Source: Tabrizicola_A sp965284335
GTDB taxonomy: Bacteria; Pseudomonadota; Alphaproteobacteria; Rhodobacterales; Rhodobacteraceae
Assembly: GCF_965284335.1 (NCBI RefSeq)
Contig: NZ_OZ260076.1
Direction: 5' to 3' (one strand)
Length of the DNA: 64,000 bases
The translations under genes were made by a program, and so were the position numbers. Shown piece after piece: positions 8,090-15,937 of this stretch. Each line of letters starts with the position of its first letter. The first letter of the stretch is position 1. Under the pieces are notes generated by a model. It had not been told where the DNA came from. It ran no database searches and saw only the letters and a program-made list of their open reading frames with translations.

Positions 8090-9568
8090 ATGCTCGATTC
8101 CGCAACAGACCTGCGTTCCATCCTGAAAGACCCCAGCCTGCTGGTTGAACAGGCCTATATCGCGGGTGAATGGGTGAATGCCGCCGATGGCAAGACCTTC
8201 CCCGTGACGAACCCCGCGCGGGGCGATGTGATCGCCCATGTCGCCGACATGTCGCGCGAAGATGCCCGCCGCGCCATTGAGGTGGCCGACAAGGCCCGCC
8301 ACGAATGGGCCGCCCGCACCGGCAAGGAACGCGCCGCCGTCATGCGCAAGTGGTTCGACCTGATGGTCGAGAATGCCGATGACCTTGCCGCCATCCTGAC
8401 CGCCGAAATGGGCAAGCCTCTGGCCGAGGCCAAGGGCGAGGTTCTGTATGGCGCCTCTTTCATCGAATGGTTCGGCGAAGAGGCCAAGCGCGTCTATGGC
8501 GAGACGATCCCCGGTCACCAGCGCGACAAGCGCATCACGGTCCTGAAACAGCCGATCGGTGTGGCGACCTCCATCACCCCGTGGAACTTCCCCAACGCCA
8601 TGATCGCCCGCAAGGTCGGCCCGGCGCTGGCTGTGGGCTGCGGCATGGTCGCCCGTCCGGCCGCCGAAACCCCGCTTTCGGCGCTGGCCATGGCCGTCCT
8701 GGCCGAACGTGCCGGCGTGCCGAAAGGGGTGTTCTCGGTCATCACCTCCTCGCGCGCCTCGGACATCGGCAAGGAATTCTGCGAAAACCCGCGCGTGCGG
8801 AAACTGACCTTCACCGGCTCCACCGAAGTGGGCCGCATCCTTCTGCGTCAGGCCGCCGATCAGGTGCTGAAATGCTCGATGGAGCTGGGCGGCAACGCGC
8901 CCTTCATCGTGTTCGATGATGCCGACCTTGATAAGGCGGTTGAGGGCGCGATGATCTCCAAGTTCCGCAACAACGGCCAGACCTGCGTCTGCGCCAACCG
9001 CATCTATGTGCAGGCGGGCGTCTATGATGCCTTTGCCGAGAAACTGGCCGCGGCGGTGAAAAAGCTGAACGTGGGCGACGGGTTGAAGGACGGCACCACC
9101 ACCGGCCCCTTGATCAACAAGGACGCCGTGGACAAGGTGCAAGAGCATATCGCCGATGTCCTGTCGGGCGGCGGCAAGGTGCTCACGGGTGGCAAGGGCC
9201 ATGCCTTGGGCGGCACCTTCTTTGAACCCACCGTTCTGACCGGCGTGACCAATGACATGAAGGTCGCGACCGAGGAAACCTTTGGTCCCGTCGCCCCCTT
9301 GTTCAAGTTTGAGACGGAAGAAGAGGTCATTCAGCTGGCCAATAACACCATCTTCGGGCTGGCCTCTTACTTCTACGCCCGCGATATCGGCCGCATCACC
9401 CGCGTGCAAGAGGCGCTGGAATACGGCATGGTCGGCGTGAACACCGGCCTGATTTCCACCGAAGTCGCGCCCTTTGGCGGGGTCAAGCAATCCGGCCTTG
9501 GCCGCGAAGGCAGCCACCATGGGATCGAAGATTACATGGAAATGAAATACGTCTGCCTGTCGATCTGA
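8090..9568 (+). CDS. gabD: NAD(P)-dependent succinate-semialdehyde dehydrogenase
   Basis: A 492-residue aldehyde dehydrogenase of GabD type, oxidising succinate semialdehyde to succinate. ITPWNFPNAMI binds cofactor, TFTGSTEVGR follows, the general base is in MELGGNAPFIVFDDADLD, and NNGQTCVCANR holds the catalytic cysteine with the second cysteine typical of this subfamily. In the cofactor-phosphate region it has VARPAAETPLSAL, with Arg where many family members have Lys. GGGAGG upstream of ATG 8090 is a good ribosome site. A strong terminator follows, so it appears to be transcribed alone. No gabT neighbour is present. Confidence 0.9.
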   Translation: MLDSATDLRSILKDPSLLVEQAYIAGEWVNAADGKTFPVTNPARGDVIAHVADMSREDARRAIEVADKARHEWAARTGKERAAVMRKWFDLMVENADDLAAILTAEMGKPLAEAKGEVLYGASFIEWFGEEAKRVYGETIPGHQRDKRITVLKQPIGVATSITPWNFPNAMIARKVGPALAVGCGMVARPAAETPLSALAMAVLAERAGVPKGVFSVITSSRASDIGKEFCENPRVRKLTFTGSTEVGRILLRQAADQVLKCSMELGGNAPFIVFDDADLDKAVEGAMISKFRNNGQTCVCANRIYVQAGVYDAFAEKLAAAVKKLNVGDGLKDGTTTGPLINKDAVDKVQEHIADVLSGGGKVLTGGKGHALGGTFFEPTVLTGVTNDMKVATEETFGPVAPLFKFETEEEVIQLANNTIFGLASYFYARDIGRITRVQEALEYGMVGVNTGLISTEVAPFGGVKQSGLGREGSHHGIEDYMEMKYVCLSI

Positions 9569-9589
9569 TCGGCATGATATCATGCGAAG

Positions 9590-9616
9590 CGGGGCCCTCG
9601 GGCCCCGTTTTCTTTT
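9590..9616 (+). terminator. Rho-independent terminator after gabD
   Basis: CGGGGCCC and GGGCCCCG form an 8-bp stem with a TC centre (9590-9607), followed by TTTTCTTTT. It lies 21 bases downstream of the gabD stop. Confidence 0.85.
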
Positions 9617-9663
9617 GCCACGGCTGCGCTTAACCTGTCCGCAAATCAGGGGAGGAACGGGCA

Positions 9664-10389
9664 ATGCGCATAGCAGTCGTCACCGGGGCCGCAGGCGGCA
9701 TGGGGCGGGCGATTTCGGATCGGTTGATCGAGGACGGTTTGCAGGTGGTGGGCGTCGATATCGACGGCCCGGCCCTTTTGGCCATGGCTGCCGACCGGGA
9801 CCGTTTTCATCCCGAGGTTTGCGATCTGACCGATGCCGATGCAATCGCTGATCTCTTTGACCGCATCACCGACCGTTTTGGCGGGGTGGATGCTTTGGTC
9901 AACAATGCCGGCACCTGCTTTATGTCCGATTTCCCGAACATCCCCGCACATGAGCTTGACCGCCAGATGGCGATTAACTTTTCATCCGCCTTTCATTGCT
10001 GCCAACAGGCGGTGAAGGCGATGGAGGGGCGGCCCGGTGTGCGCAAGATCGTCAATATCTCGTCCAACGGGGCCTATAACTTTGATGTCTTTGACCCGCC
10101 GCATTACCGCGCCTCAAAGGCCGCGATGGATACGCTGACCAAAGACCTTGCCCGACGCTATGCCCGCGACAAGATCGCCTGCAACTCGATCGCGCCCGCG
10201 ATGACGGAAACGCCCTTGTTCAACGTCTTGACCGAAGATGTGCTGGCCCGCGCCATTTCGGCCATGCCCCATGGGGCTGCCATGCAGCCCGAACAGATTG
10301 CCGGATGGGTGGGCTTCCTGATCTCGCCCATGGGGGATGTCTCCTCGGGCAATGTCATCATCCTGAACCAAGGGCGGGACGTGCGGTGA
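9664..10389 (+). CDS. Short-chain dehydrogenase/reductase
   Basis: A 241-residue classical SDR. The N-terminus has the cofactor motif TGAAGGMG (residues 7-14). VNNAG is at 79-83, catalytic serines at 133-134 (NISSNG), and Tyr148 and Lys152 in HYRASK. An acidic residue after beta-strand 2 (VDID) favours NAD over NADP. The substrate is not evident; family members reduce 3-oxoacyl or oxidise sugar and polyol alcohols. ATG 9664 follows GGGGAGGAACGGGCA. The aminotransferase gene lies 70 bases downstream on the same strand, so the two may share a transcript despite the tandem hairpins between them. Confidence 0.8.
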   Translation: MRIAVVTGAAGGMGRAISDRLIEDGLQVVGVDIDGPALLAMAADRDRFHPEVCDLTDADAIADLFDRITDRFGGVDALVNNAGTCFMSDFPNIPAHELDRQMAINFSSAFHCCQQAVKAMEGRPGVRKIVNISSNGAYNFDVFDPPHYRASKAAMDTLTKDLARRYARDKIACNSIAPAMTETPLFNVLTEDVLARAISAMPHGAAMQPEQIAGWVGFLISPMGDVSSGNVIILNQGRDVR

Positions 10390-10393
10390 GGCG

Positions 10394-10440
10394 CCGATTT
10401 CTGGCACAGAAATCGGTCCGGAGTTTGTGCCAAACTCCGG
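10394..10440 (+). other. Tandem 10-bp hairpins with complementary apices
   Basis: Hairpin 1 is CCGATTTCTG/CAGAAATCGG with loop GCA (10394-10416). Hairpin 2 is CCGGAGTTTG/CAAACTCCGG with loop TGC (10418-10440). One base separates them, and they fill most of the gap between the SDR and the aminotransferase. The apical segments TGGCACA and TGTGCCA are exact reverse complements. No T tract follows. Confidence 0.6.
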
Positions 10441-10459
10441 CGCGGGGCGGAGAGGGCGG

Positions 10460-11587
10460 ATGAAGGTCACCATTCACAAGCTATTCGAATATCTTTTGGA
10501 AACCGCAGGCGAAGAGCCGCCCGAATGCGTTTTGGGCTTTTCACTCTCGCAGTCGCCCACCGTGGGCGAGTTTTTGCCCGATCTGTCGCCCGATCTGGTG
10601 CTGGACTGGAACGGCGTCAGCTTTCAGGGCCTGCCTGCCTTGCGCGAGCGGGTGATCGCGCAGGCTGGGCTTGCGGGGCTGTGCAGCGCCGAGGATGTCT
10701 TGATCACCGCAGGCGCGGCCGAGGCGAATTACCTGTGCTTTCGCCAGCTTCTCTCGCCCGGCGACCAGATCGTGACCGAAGCCCCCGGCTGGCCACAGGC
10801 CGCCGTGATGGCGCGCGGCATCGGGGCCGATCTGCGGCTGGTCAAGCGGCGCGAGGAAAACGGCTGGCGGCTGGATCTGGACGTCTTGGCCGCCGCCGTC
10901 ACGCCCAAGACGCGGCTCATCTTCCTGTCGAACCCGAACAACCCCACCGGGCAACTTTTGACCGAGGCCGAGTTGCACCGGATTGCGGCGATTGCGGACA
11001 AGGTCGGTGCTTGGTTGATCGTGGATGAGGTCTATGCCGGGCTGGAATGGGAGGGCGCGCGCGCCCCCTCTATCGCCGGGATTTATGAGCGCGGCATCAC
11101 CACCGGGTCGGTCTCCAAGGGGCTGGGGCTGCAAGGGCTGCGCACCGGCTGGCTGATTTGCCGGGATCGGCAGATGGTGATGGATGCGGTGATCCTGCGC
11201 GAAAATTCGTCCGAGATCATGAATATCTTGGGCGAACATATCGCCGAAATCGCGCTGCGCCCGGAACGGCTGACCCCCGCGCTTGACCGGGCCCGGGCCG
11301 CAGGGGCCGCGACCTTGGCCGAGCTTGACGCCTTCATCTTAGGCCAGCCGCGTCTGTCCTGGGTGCGCCCGCAGGCCGGGCTGATCGGGCTTGCCCGGCT
11401 GGAGGGCGAGGAGGCCGAGCCCTTTGCCCGCCGCCTGCTGGCCGCGCCCTATCGCACCTTTTTGTTGCCCGGCACCGCCTATGACGAACCGGCCCATATC
11501 CGGCTGGGCGTTGGTGGGGGCGCTGCGGTGCGGCTGGACGAGGGGCTTGCGCGGTTGGCCACCTGTCTGGCTGCCGGGCCGGGCTAA
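10460..11587 (+). CDS. PLP-dependent aminotransferase, class I/II fold
   Basis: A 375-residue fold-type I enzyme. SNPNNPTGQLL contains Asn162, VDEVYAGL holds Asp189 and Tyr192, the PLP lysine is Lys220 in SVSKGLGLQGLRTGW, and Arg228 should bind substrate carboxylate. The SKGLGLQGLRTGW form resembles capreomycidine-synthase-like and other atypical class I/II members more than AspC, so the amino donor and acceptor cannot be named. ATG 10460 is preceded by GGAGAGGGCGG; an upstream in-frame start at 10427 would fall in the second hairpin. It may work with the SDR upstream. Confidence 0.78.
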   Translation: MKVTIHKLFEYLLETAGEEPPECVLGFSLSQSPTVGEFLPDLSPDLVLDWNGVSFQGLPALRERVIAQAGLAGLCSAEDVLITAGAAEANYLCFRQLLSPGDQIVTEAPGWPQAAVMARGIGADLRLVKRREENGWRLDLDVLAAAVTPKTRLIFLSNPNNPTGQLLTEAELHRIAAIADKVGAWLIVDEVYAGLEWEGARAPSIAGIYERGITTGSVSKGLGLQGLRTGWLICRDRQMVMDAVILRENSSEIMNILGEHIAEIALRPERLTPALDRARAAGAATLAELDAFILGQPRLSWVRPQAGLIGLARLEGEEAEPFARRLLAAPYRTFLLPGTAYDEPAHIRLGVGGGAAVRLDEGLARLATCLAAGPG

Positions 11588-11742
11588 GGCTGTTTCACCC
11601 TTTGGTTTAGGCCGCCTTTGCCGCCGTTATCGCCTATCAGCGCCGCGATTTTGCTTAGCGATGCCTGTGGCCTGCATCTTTCGGTCATCCCTTGGCGGTT
11701 GGGTCATTCCCCCCACCGCCCCGAACCGAAAGGATGATCCAA

Positions 11743-12261
11743 ATGCTGCCAAAGCTTAACACCGCCGCCGTCGCCGCTGTCACGACCCTCTCTATCGCCC
11801 TTGGTGCCGCCTCACCCGCTGCGGCTTGGGGGCAGCGCGAGCAAGACACGCTCAAAGGTGCTGTCGGCGCGCTGGTTCTAAAGGCGATCATTGACGACGC
11901 CCGCCGCGACCGAGCACCGATCTACCATGAGGCCCCCGCGCCGATCTATCACCCCGCACCGATTTACCGCGCTGATCCCGTGCCGCAGCATCCGCGCTAT
12001 GACCATGGCCACAGCAAACCGAAGGCCCAATCGATCTATCACACCCCCGTGGCGCGTGCCTTTAACAGCTATTCGCGCGCCGAGCGGCGGCTCATACAGC
12101 GCCGGCTGGCCCATTGGGGCTATTACCGGGGCGGGATTGACGGGGCATTCGGTCCCGGCACCTATTCCGCCGTGCTCGCCTATGCCCGCGATCAGGGGCA
12201 GGGGCGCAATCTGGGCACCACAGCCGGGGCTTTTGGCATCTATGACGGGCTGATCTACTAA
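11743..12261 (+). CDS. Secreted protein with His/Pro/Tyr-rich linker and peptidoglycan-binding-like domain
   Basis: A 172-residue exported protein. A signal peptide (AAVAAVTTLSIALGAASPAAA) is followed by about 30 residues of helix and a low-complexity stretch of YH/PAP motifs (YHEAPAPIYHPAPIYR). The C-terminal domain begins at YSRAERRLIQRRL and has the GYYRGGIDGAFGPGTYSAVLAYAR pattern of the PG_binding_1 fold. ATG 11743 is 8 bases after AAAGGA; ATG 11734 would be too close to it. The gene stands between genes of unrelated function. Periplasmic or cell-wall location is likely; the His-rich linker could bind metal, which is only a suggestion. Confidence 0.7.
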   Translation: MLPKLNTAAVAAVTTLSIALGAASPAAAWGQREQDTLKGAVGALVLKAIIDDARRDRAPIYHEAPAPIYHPAPIYRADPVPQHPRYDHGHSKPKAQSIYHTPVARAFNSYSRAERRLIQRRLAHWGYYRGGIDGAFGPGTYSAVLAYARDQGQGRNLGTTAGAFGIYDGLIY

Positions 12262-12279
12262 GACCGGCGTGGCGCGGGT

Positions 12280-13521
12280 CTAGCCCAAGGCGCGCGCCAG
12301 ATCCTCGATCAGATCCTCGGGGTCTTCCAGCCCGACCGAGAGGCGAAACAGCCCCTCGCCCGCCCAATCGCGATAGCGCGCCAGCGCCGCACCTTGCATC
12401 CGGAAGGTCGAGGTCTGGATCTCCTCGGTCGGGATCAGCACGCAGATCGACCGCTGATGCCCCAGCGAAAAGGCATAGTGGATCACCCGCAGCCGCTCGG
12501 CCAGGGCCTGAGACATGGCCTGCGGATCGGCGGTCTGAAAGGCAATCATGCCGCCGGGCAGCGCCATCTGCGCCTTGGCCAGCCCATGCTGGGGGTGGCT
12601 GGGCAGGCCGGGATAGATCACGCGGGTGACCTTCGGATGCGCCTCAAGCCAGCTTGCCAGACGCTGAGCAGTGGCCGAGGCGGTGCGGATGCGCGGATAA
12701 AGCGTGTCGATCCCGCGCAGGATCAGCCAGGCATTCTGGGCCGAGAGCGTCGCGCCAAGATAAACGCCCGCCCGCGCCCGCAAGGCGGAAATCAGCGCCT
12801 TGCGCCCGATCACCGCCCCGCCAAGCGCATCGCCATGGCCGTTGATGAATTTCGTCAGCGAATGGATCACCAGATCGACACCCAGCTCCAAAGGCCGGGT
12901 GATGACGGGGGTGGCCAGCGTGCTGTCCACCGACACAAGCGCGCCCGCCTCATGGGCCAGCGCCGACAGGGCCGCCAGATCGGTCAGCCGCAGGATCGGG
13001 TTGCAGGGGCTTTCGGCATGGATCAGCCGGGTGTTGGGCCGCAGCGCCGCGCGGGTGGCCTCAAGGTCCGACAGGTTGACCGGGGTAACCTCGATCCCAA
13101 GGTCGGGCAGGATGCGGTTGGCCAGCTCAAAGGCCCCGGCATAGCAGACCTCCGACACGATCAGATGATCGCCCGCCTTCAGAAGGCCAAGGAAGGTGGC
13201 CGCAATGGCGGCCACGCCGGTGGCGGTGGTCAGCGCATCCTCGGCCCCCTCAAGGGCCGCGAGCCGCGCCTCCAGTGCGCGGGTGGTGGGGTTGGTCCAG
13301 CGGGCATAGAGAAACGGCAGATCGGCCAGATCGGCGCCTTCGGCGGAAAATCCGGCCGAGCCGGGGGCAAAGACATTGTTCACCGACATCGAGATATCGG
13401 GCTGGATCGCACCCGTCACCGGATTGGGCGTGAGACCGCCGTTCAGCGCCCGGGTCGCCGGGCGCAGCTCGCCCTCTGGCTGGCGCGCGGGGGCTGGGTT
13501 CGGTTTGTGAAAGAGTTCCAT
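12280..13521 (-). CDS. Cys/Met-metabolism PLP enzyme (cystathionine gamma-synthase / methionine gamma-lyase family)
   Basis: A 413-residue trans-sulfuration-family enzyme. PLP Lys224 is in HSLTKFINGHGDALGG, Asp199 in VDSTLATP, and the substrate-side Tyr127 in EVCYAGAFELANRI. The C-terminus has the typical FRLSVGLEDPEDLIEDL. The family includes cystathionine gamma-synthase, gamma-lyase, methionine gamma-lyase and O-acylhomoserine sulfhydrylase; sequence alone does not pick one. Residues 1-20 are unusually Pro-rich. I looked for a SAM riboswitch upstream and saw none. The gene upstream on the same strand is hsp20, behind strong terminator hairpins, so this gene probably has its own promoter. 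Confidence 0.82.
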   Translation of the reverse strand: MELFHKPNPAPARQPEGELRPATRALNGGLTPNPVTGAIQPDISMSVNNVFAPGSAGFSAEGADLADLPFLYARWTNPTTRALEARLAALEGAEDALTTATGVAAIAATFLGLLKAGDHLIVSEVCYAGAFELANRILPDLGIEVTPVNLSDLEATRAALRPNTRLIHAESPCNPILRLTDLAALSALAHEAGALVSVDSTLATPVITRPLELGVDLVIHSLTKFINGHGDALGGAVIGRKALISALRARAGVYLGATLSAQNAWLILRGIDTLYPRIRTASATAQRLASWLEAHPKVTRVIYPGLPSHPQHGLAKAQMALPGGMIAFQTADPQAMSQALAERLRVIHYAFSLGHQRSICVLIPTEEIQTSTFRMQGAALARYRDWAGEGLFRLSVGLEDPEDLIEDLARALG

Positions 13522-13594
13522 CCGCGGCCTCTTCTAAGGATCATCCCTCTTTCGGCCAGTTTGTCGGAAAAAGGAAGATGGCTCCTCGCAGGCC

Positions 13595-13652
13595 CTTGGC
13601 CGCTCGTCGCAGCGGCCAAGCAAAACGGCCCAAAGCCGGGGGCTTTGGGCCG
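13595..13652 (-). terminator. Double hairpin terminator downstream of hsp20
   Basis: A perfect 12-bp stem CGGCCCAAAGCC/GGCTTTGGGCCG with a 3-base loop (13626-13652) is followed on the minus strand by TTTTGCTT, a good intrinsic terminator for hsp20. A second perfect stem, CTTGGCCGCT/AGCGGCCAAG (13595-13620), follows immediately. Confidence 0.8.
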
Positions 13653-13676
13653 CATCGTCTGGCTCGTTTGCCGTTC

Positions 13677-14156
13677 TCAGACCTCGGTGGTCTGAACGGT
13701 TTTGCCTTCGATTGCGGGGGCCTCGGTGGGGCCAAGGCGGCTGATCTCAATCCGGCGGGGCTTCATCGCCTCGGGGATTTCGCGCAAGAGATCAATGTGC
13801 AGCATGCCATGTTCATGCACCGCGCCCGACACTTTCACATGATCGGCCAGCGCAAAGCGCCGTTCAAAGGCACGCGTAGCAATGCCCCGGTGCAGATAGG
13901 TCTTTTCGCCGGTTTCAGGGGCCTTGCGCGCGGTCACCACCAAGGCGGCATCCTTCACCTCAACCGACAGCTCGTCAGGGGTAAAGCCCGCAACGGCGAT
14001 CGAGATGCGATAGGCATCTTCGGCGGTCTTTTCAATGTTATAAGGCGGATAGGTCGGCTGGGCCACATCGGCCGTCAACGCGCGATCCATCAGGTCAGCG
14101 ATGCGGTCAAAGCCAACAGTCGCACGATAGAGGGGGGCAAAATCAAAGCTACGCAT
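13677..14156 (-). CDS. Small heat-shock protein, Hsp20/IbpA type
   Basis: A 159-residue alpha-crystallin chaperone that holds unfolding proteins in the cytosol. RSFDFAPLYRATVGFDR and PPYNIEK at the start, then AYRISIAVAGF, KTYLHRGIATRAFERRFAL and IPEAMKPRRIEI, follow the IbpA/HspA pattern through the whole alpha-crystallin domain. ATG 14156 is preferred because AAAGGA lies 5 bases upstream; the ATG at 14162 abuts that site. Upstream are a ROSE-like RNA hairpin covering the ribosome site and an RpoH-like promoter, so heat would control both transcription and translation. A terminator follows. Confidence 0.9.
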   Translation of the reverse strand: MRSFDFAPLYRATVGFDRIADLMDRALTADVAQPTYPPYNIEKTAEDAYRISIAVAGFTPDELSVEVKDAALVVTARKAPETGEKTYLHRGIATRAFERRFALADHVKVSGAVHEHGMLHIDLLREIPEAMKPRRIEISRLGPTEAPAIEGKTVQTTEV

Positions 14157-14159
14157 GGT

Positions 14160-14209
14160 CATCCTTTCAAAGCGATGGTCAGGCGTCCGCCCCGTTATCG
14201 GGCACGGAC
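14160..14209 (-). ncRNA. ROSE-like RNA thermometer in hsp20 5' UTR
   Basis: On the minus strand the ribosome site AGGA (14162-14165) can pair with UCGCU (14171-14175), leaving the G unpaired. UCGCU fits the U(U/C)GCU consensus of ROSE thermometers, whose conserved G is unpaired or in a weak G-G pair opposite AGGA. The full hairpin is CATC-G-CTT, loop TGA, AAG-GATG (14160-14177). Immediately 5' is a stronger hairpin GTCCG-TGCCCG / CGGGG-CGGAC with loop ATAA (14185-14209). This matches the known architecture: stable upstream stem, then a weak SD-masking stem. Confidence 0.72.
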
Positions 14210-14252
14210 AAGAGGAACGCCCCAGCCCATCATGGCACCGGGGACAAGACTG

Positions 14253-14281
14253 ATCTGGGAAGCCACTTGCCGGATTTCAAG
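14253..14281 (-). promoter_or_regulatory. RpoH (sigma-32)-like promoter of hsp20
   Basis: On the minus strand, CTTGAAA (14275-14281) is followed after 15 bases by CCCAGAT (14253-14259), one mismatch from the CCCATAT form of heat-shock -10 elements. A start near 14246 would give a leader of about 90 bases containing the thermometer. Confidence 0.6.
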
Positions 14282-14322
14282 GCCCTGAGCGCAGGGGCAC
14301 TGAAGGGGGCAAAGCCAATGCC

Positions 14323-15138
14323 TTAGGGCGAGACGAATTTCGCGCCGCCTGCCTGTCCACCGGACAAGACCCGCACCTTGCCGCGTCCCAGCACGGACCC
14401 GCTCGCGCGGTCCAATTCGGCCCGCAGATCATCCAGCCGATGGGTCAAAACCGTGCCAAGCGCCACGCTCTCGCCCTCGACATCGGCCTTGGCCGAGACC
14501 ACCGAGACGATCTTCATTTCCCCATCACGCAGCGCAAAGATCGGCGCACCCGAGGAGCCAAAATCCACCTCGCAGGAAAACACCACGATATCGGGCGCGC
14601 GGTCCAGCACATGGCAGGTTTCTTGCAGGCTGGGCGCCTCGGCGCGGTCCTGCGCATAAGAGACCACGCCCACCTTGTCGCCGCGACCGGGGCGGCTGTC
14701 GGTGCCAAAGGGGGTGATCTGGGGCAGGCGGATGGGTTGGTCCAGCGCGATCAGCGCCAGATCAAAGGCCACGCGGTCCAAACTTTCGGCCCCGGCATAA
14801 ATGTAATCAGGATGCGCGACCGAACTGCGCACGCCGCGATAGGCCTCAGCCCGGCCATTGCGCCAACCGGCCAGAAATTCGATGTCGCGGTCGTCGATCC
14901 GCGCGCCGGTTTCCTTGTCAAACAGACAATGTGCGGCGGTCAGCACCAGATCGGGCGCAATCAGCGCCCCGGTGCAAAACCCGCGCAACCCAAGGTTCAG
15001 CCGCCCCACCGCCTGCCAATCCTGTCCGGCATCCGAGGTTTCAAGACTGACCAAGCCAGTTTCATCGGCCAAGGCGAGAGAAGGCCACAGCGCCAAACAC
15101 AGGCTGGCGAAAAGGGCAGGGCTTCGTCTGGCGGGCAT
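14323..15138 (-). CDS. Secreted trypsin-like serine protease (S1 family)
   Basis: A 271-residue protein with signal peptide (ALFASLCLALWPSLALA) and a chymotrypsin fold. The catalytic triad is His70 in LTAAHC, Asp126 in FDLALI and Ser196 in FGSSGAP. Cys55 and Cys71 form the conserved His-loop disulfide, and two further cysteines (near 175 and 189) probably pair. It is the short, V8/trypsin-like type without PDZ domains, so it is not DegP. ATG 15138 is chosen because the longer form (15192) puts a hydrophilic stretch before the signal peptide. It runs toward hsp20 on the same strand; a quality-control role is possible but unproven. Confidence 0.82.
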   Translation of the reverse strand: MPARRSPALFASLCLALWPSLALADETGLVSLETSDAGQDWQAVGRLNLGLRGFCTGALIAPDLVLTAAHCLFDKETGARIDDRDIEFLAGWRNGRAEAYRGVRSSVAHPDYIYAGAESLDRVAFDLALIALDQPIRLPQITPFGTDSRPGRGDKVGVVSYAQDRAEAPSLQETCHVLDRAPDIVVFSCEVDFGSSGAPIFALRDGEMKIVSVVSAKADVEGESVALGTVLTHRLDDLRAELDRASGSVLGRGKVRVLSGGQAGGAKFVSP

Positions 15139-15238
15139 TCGGGGCAACTCGCGGGGCAACTCGTTGGTGAAGATCACAAGATATTTTCGCAATGCGGCAA
15201 TTCTTTGTCGCCCCTTCTGGCGGCCTCTTCAAATCCGC

Positions 15239-15793
15239 TTAGGCCCGCCCAGCTGCGGATGATAGCAGCAAAGGATCAATCCCCATGGCCCGAAGCGCCG
15301 CGGTCCATTTGCCAGAATCGTCTTCGGCAAAAACCAAGGCGGCATCCGCCTCGGCGGTCAGCCAGTCATTTCGGGCAATCTCGGCCTCCAACTGACCCGG
15401 ACCCCAGCCCGAATAACCCAAGGCCAGCAAAGCCCGATGCGGGCCCATGCCGCGCGCCAGCGCCTCAAGCACATCCAGCGTCGCGGTCATGCCAAAGCCG
15501 CCCTCGATCCGCATCGTCGTTGGGCCGCCGTGATAATCGCGGCTGTGCAGCACAAAGCCGCGCCCACGTTCCACCGGGCCACCGAAATGCACGGCAATAT
15601 CGCGCCCCTCAGGCGCACGGGGGATCTTCAGATGATCCAAGAGCCCGCCAAATGTGACCTCTTCGACGCGCTTGTTCACGATGATGCCCATCGCGCCCTC
15701 ATCAGAATGGGCGCAGATCAGGATGACGCTTTTTTCAAAACGCGGATCGCCCATCCCGGGCATGGCCACCAGAAATTTCCCCGTCAGTTGCAT
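15239..15793 (-). CDS. YqgE/AlgH (UPF0301) family protein
   Basis: A 184-residue protein of the widespread YqgE/AlgH family. The N-terminus GKFLVAMPGMGDPRFEKSVI and SDEGAMGIIVNK are the family hallmarks; HFGGPVERGRGFVLHS and LGYSGWGPGQLEAEI follow. The molecular role is not settled. ATG 15793 gives the family-typical length; the open frame continues far upstream without homologous sequence. It is divergent from the DsbD-N gene with a 144-base gap. Confidence 0.85.
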   Translation of the reverse strand: MQLTGKFLVAMPGMGDPRFEKSVILICAHSDEGAMGIIVNKRVEEVTFGGLLDHLKIPRAPEGRDIAVHFGGPVERGRGFVLHSRDYHGGPTTMRIEGGFGMTATLDVLEALARGMGPHRALLALGYSGWGPGQLEAEIARNDWLTAEADAALVFAEDDSGKWTAALRAMGIDPLLLSSAAGRA

Positions 15794-15937
15794 GCCAGCC
15801 CGCTTTGGTGATTCGACGCGTGTCGCCGATGCCTCAACTTTGGGACGGTGTTGGTTTGCGCTCAAGTGACAGTTTGTTGCAGCGGTTTGACCGGAACGTG
15901 ATTTCCATTGCGACGAGGGATGCCTAAATAAAGCAGC

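Noticed and set aside
8042..9664. Minus-strand open frame of 540 codons opposite gabD
   Set aside because: No recognisable motif, wrong composition, and it covers the gabD terminator; a shadow of gabD.
13522..13676. Possible SAM riboswitch before the Cys/Met PLP enzyme
   Set aside because: The sequence is explained by the hsp20 terminator hairpins, and no SAM-II-like pseudoknot pattern is visible.
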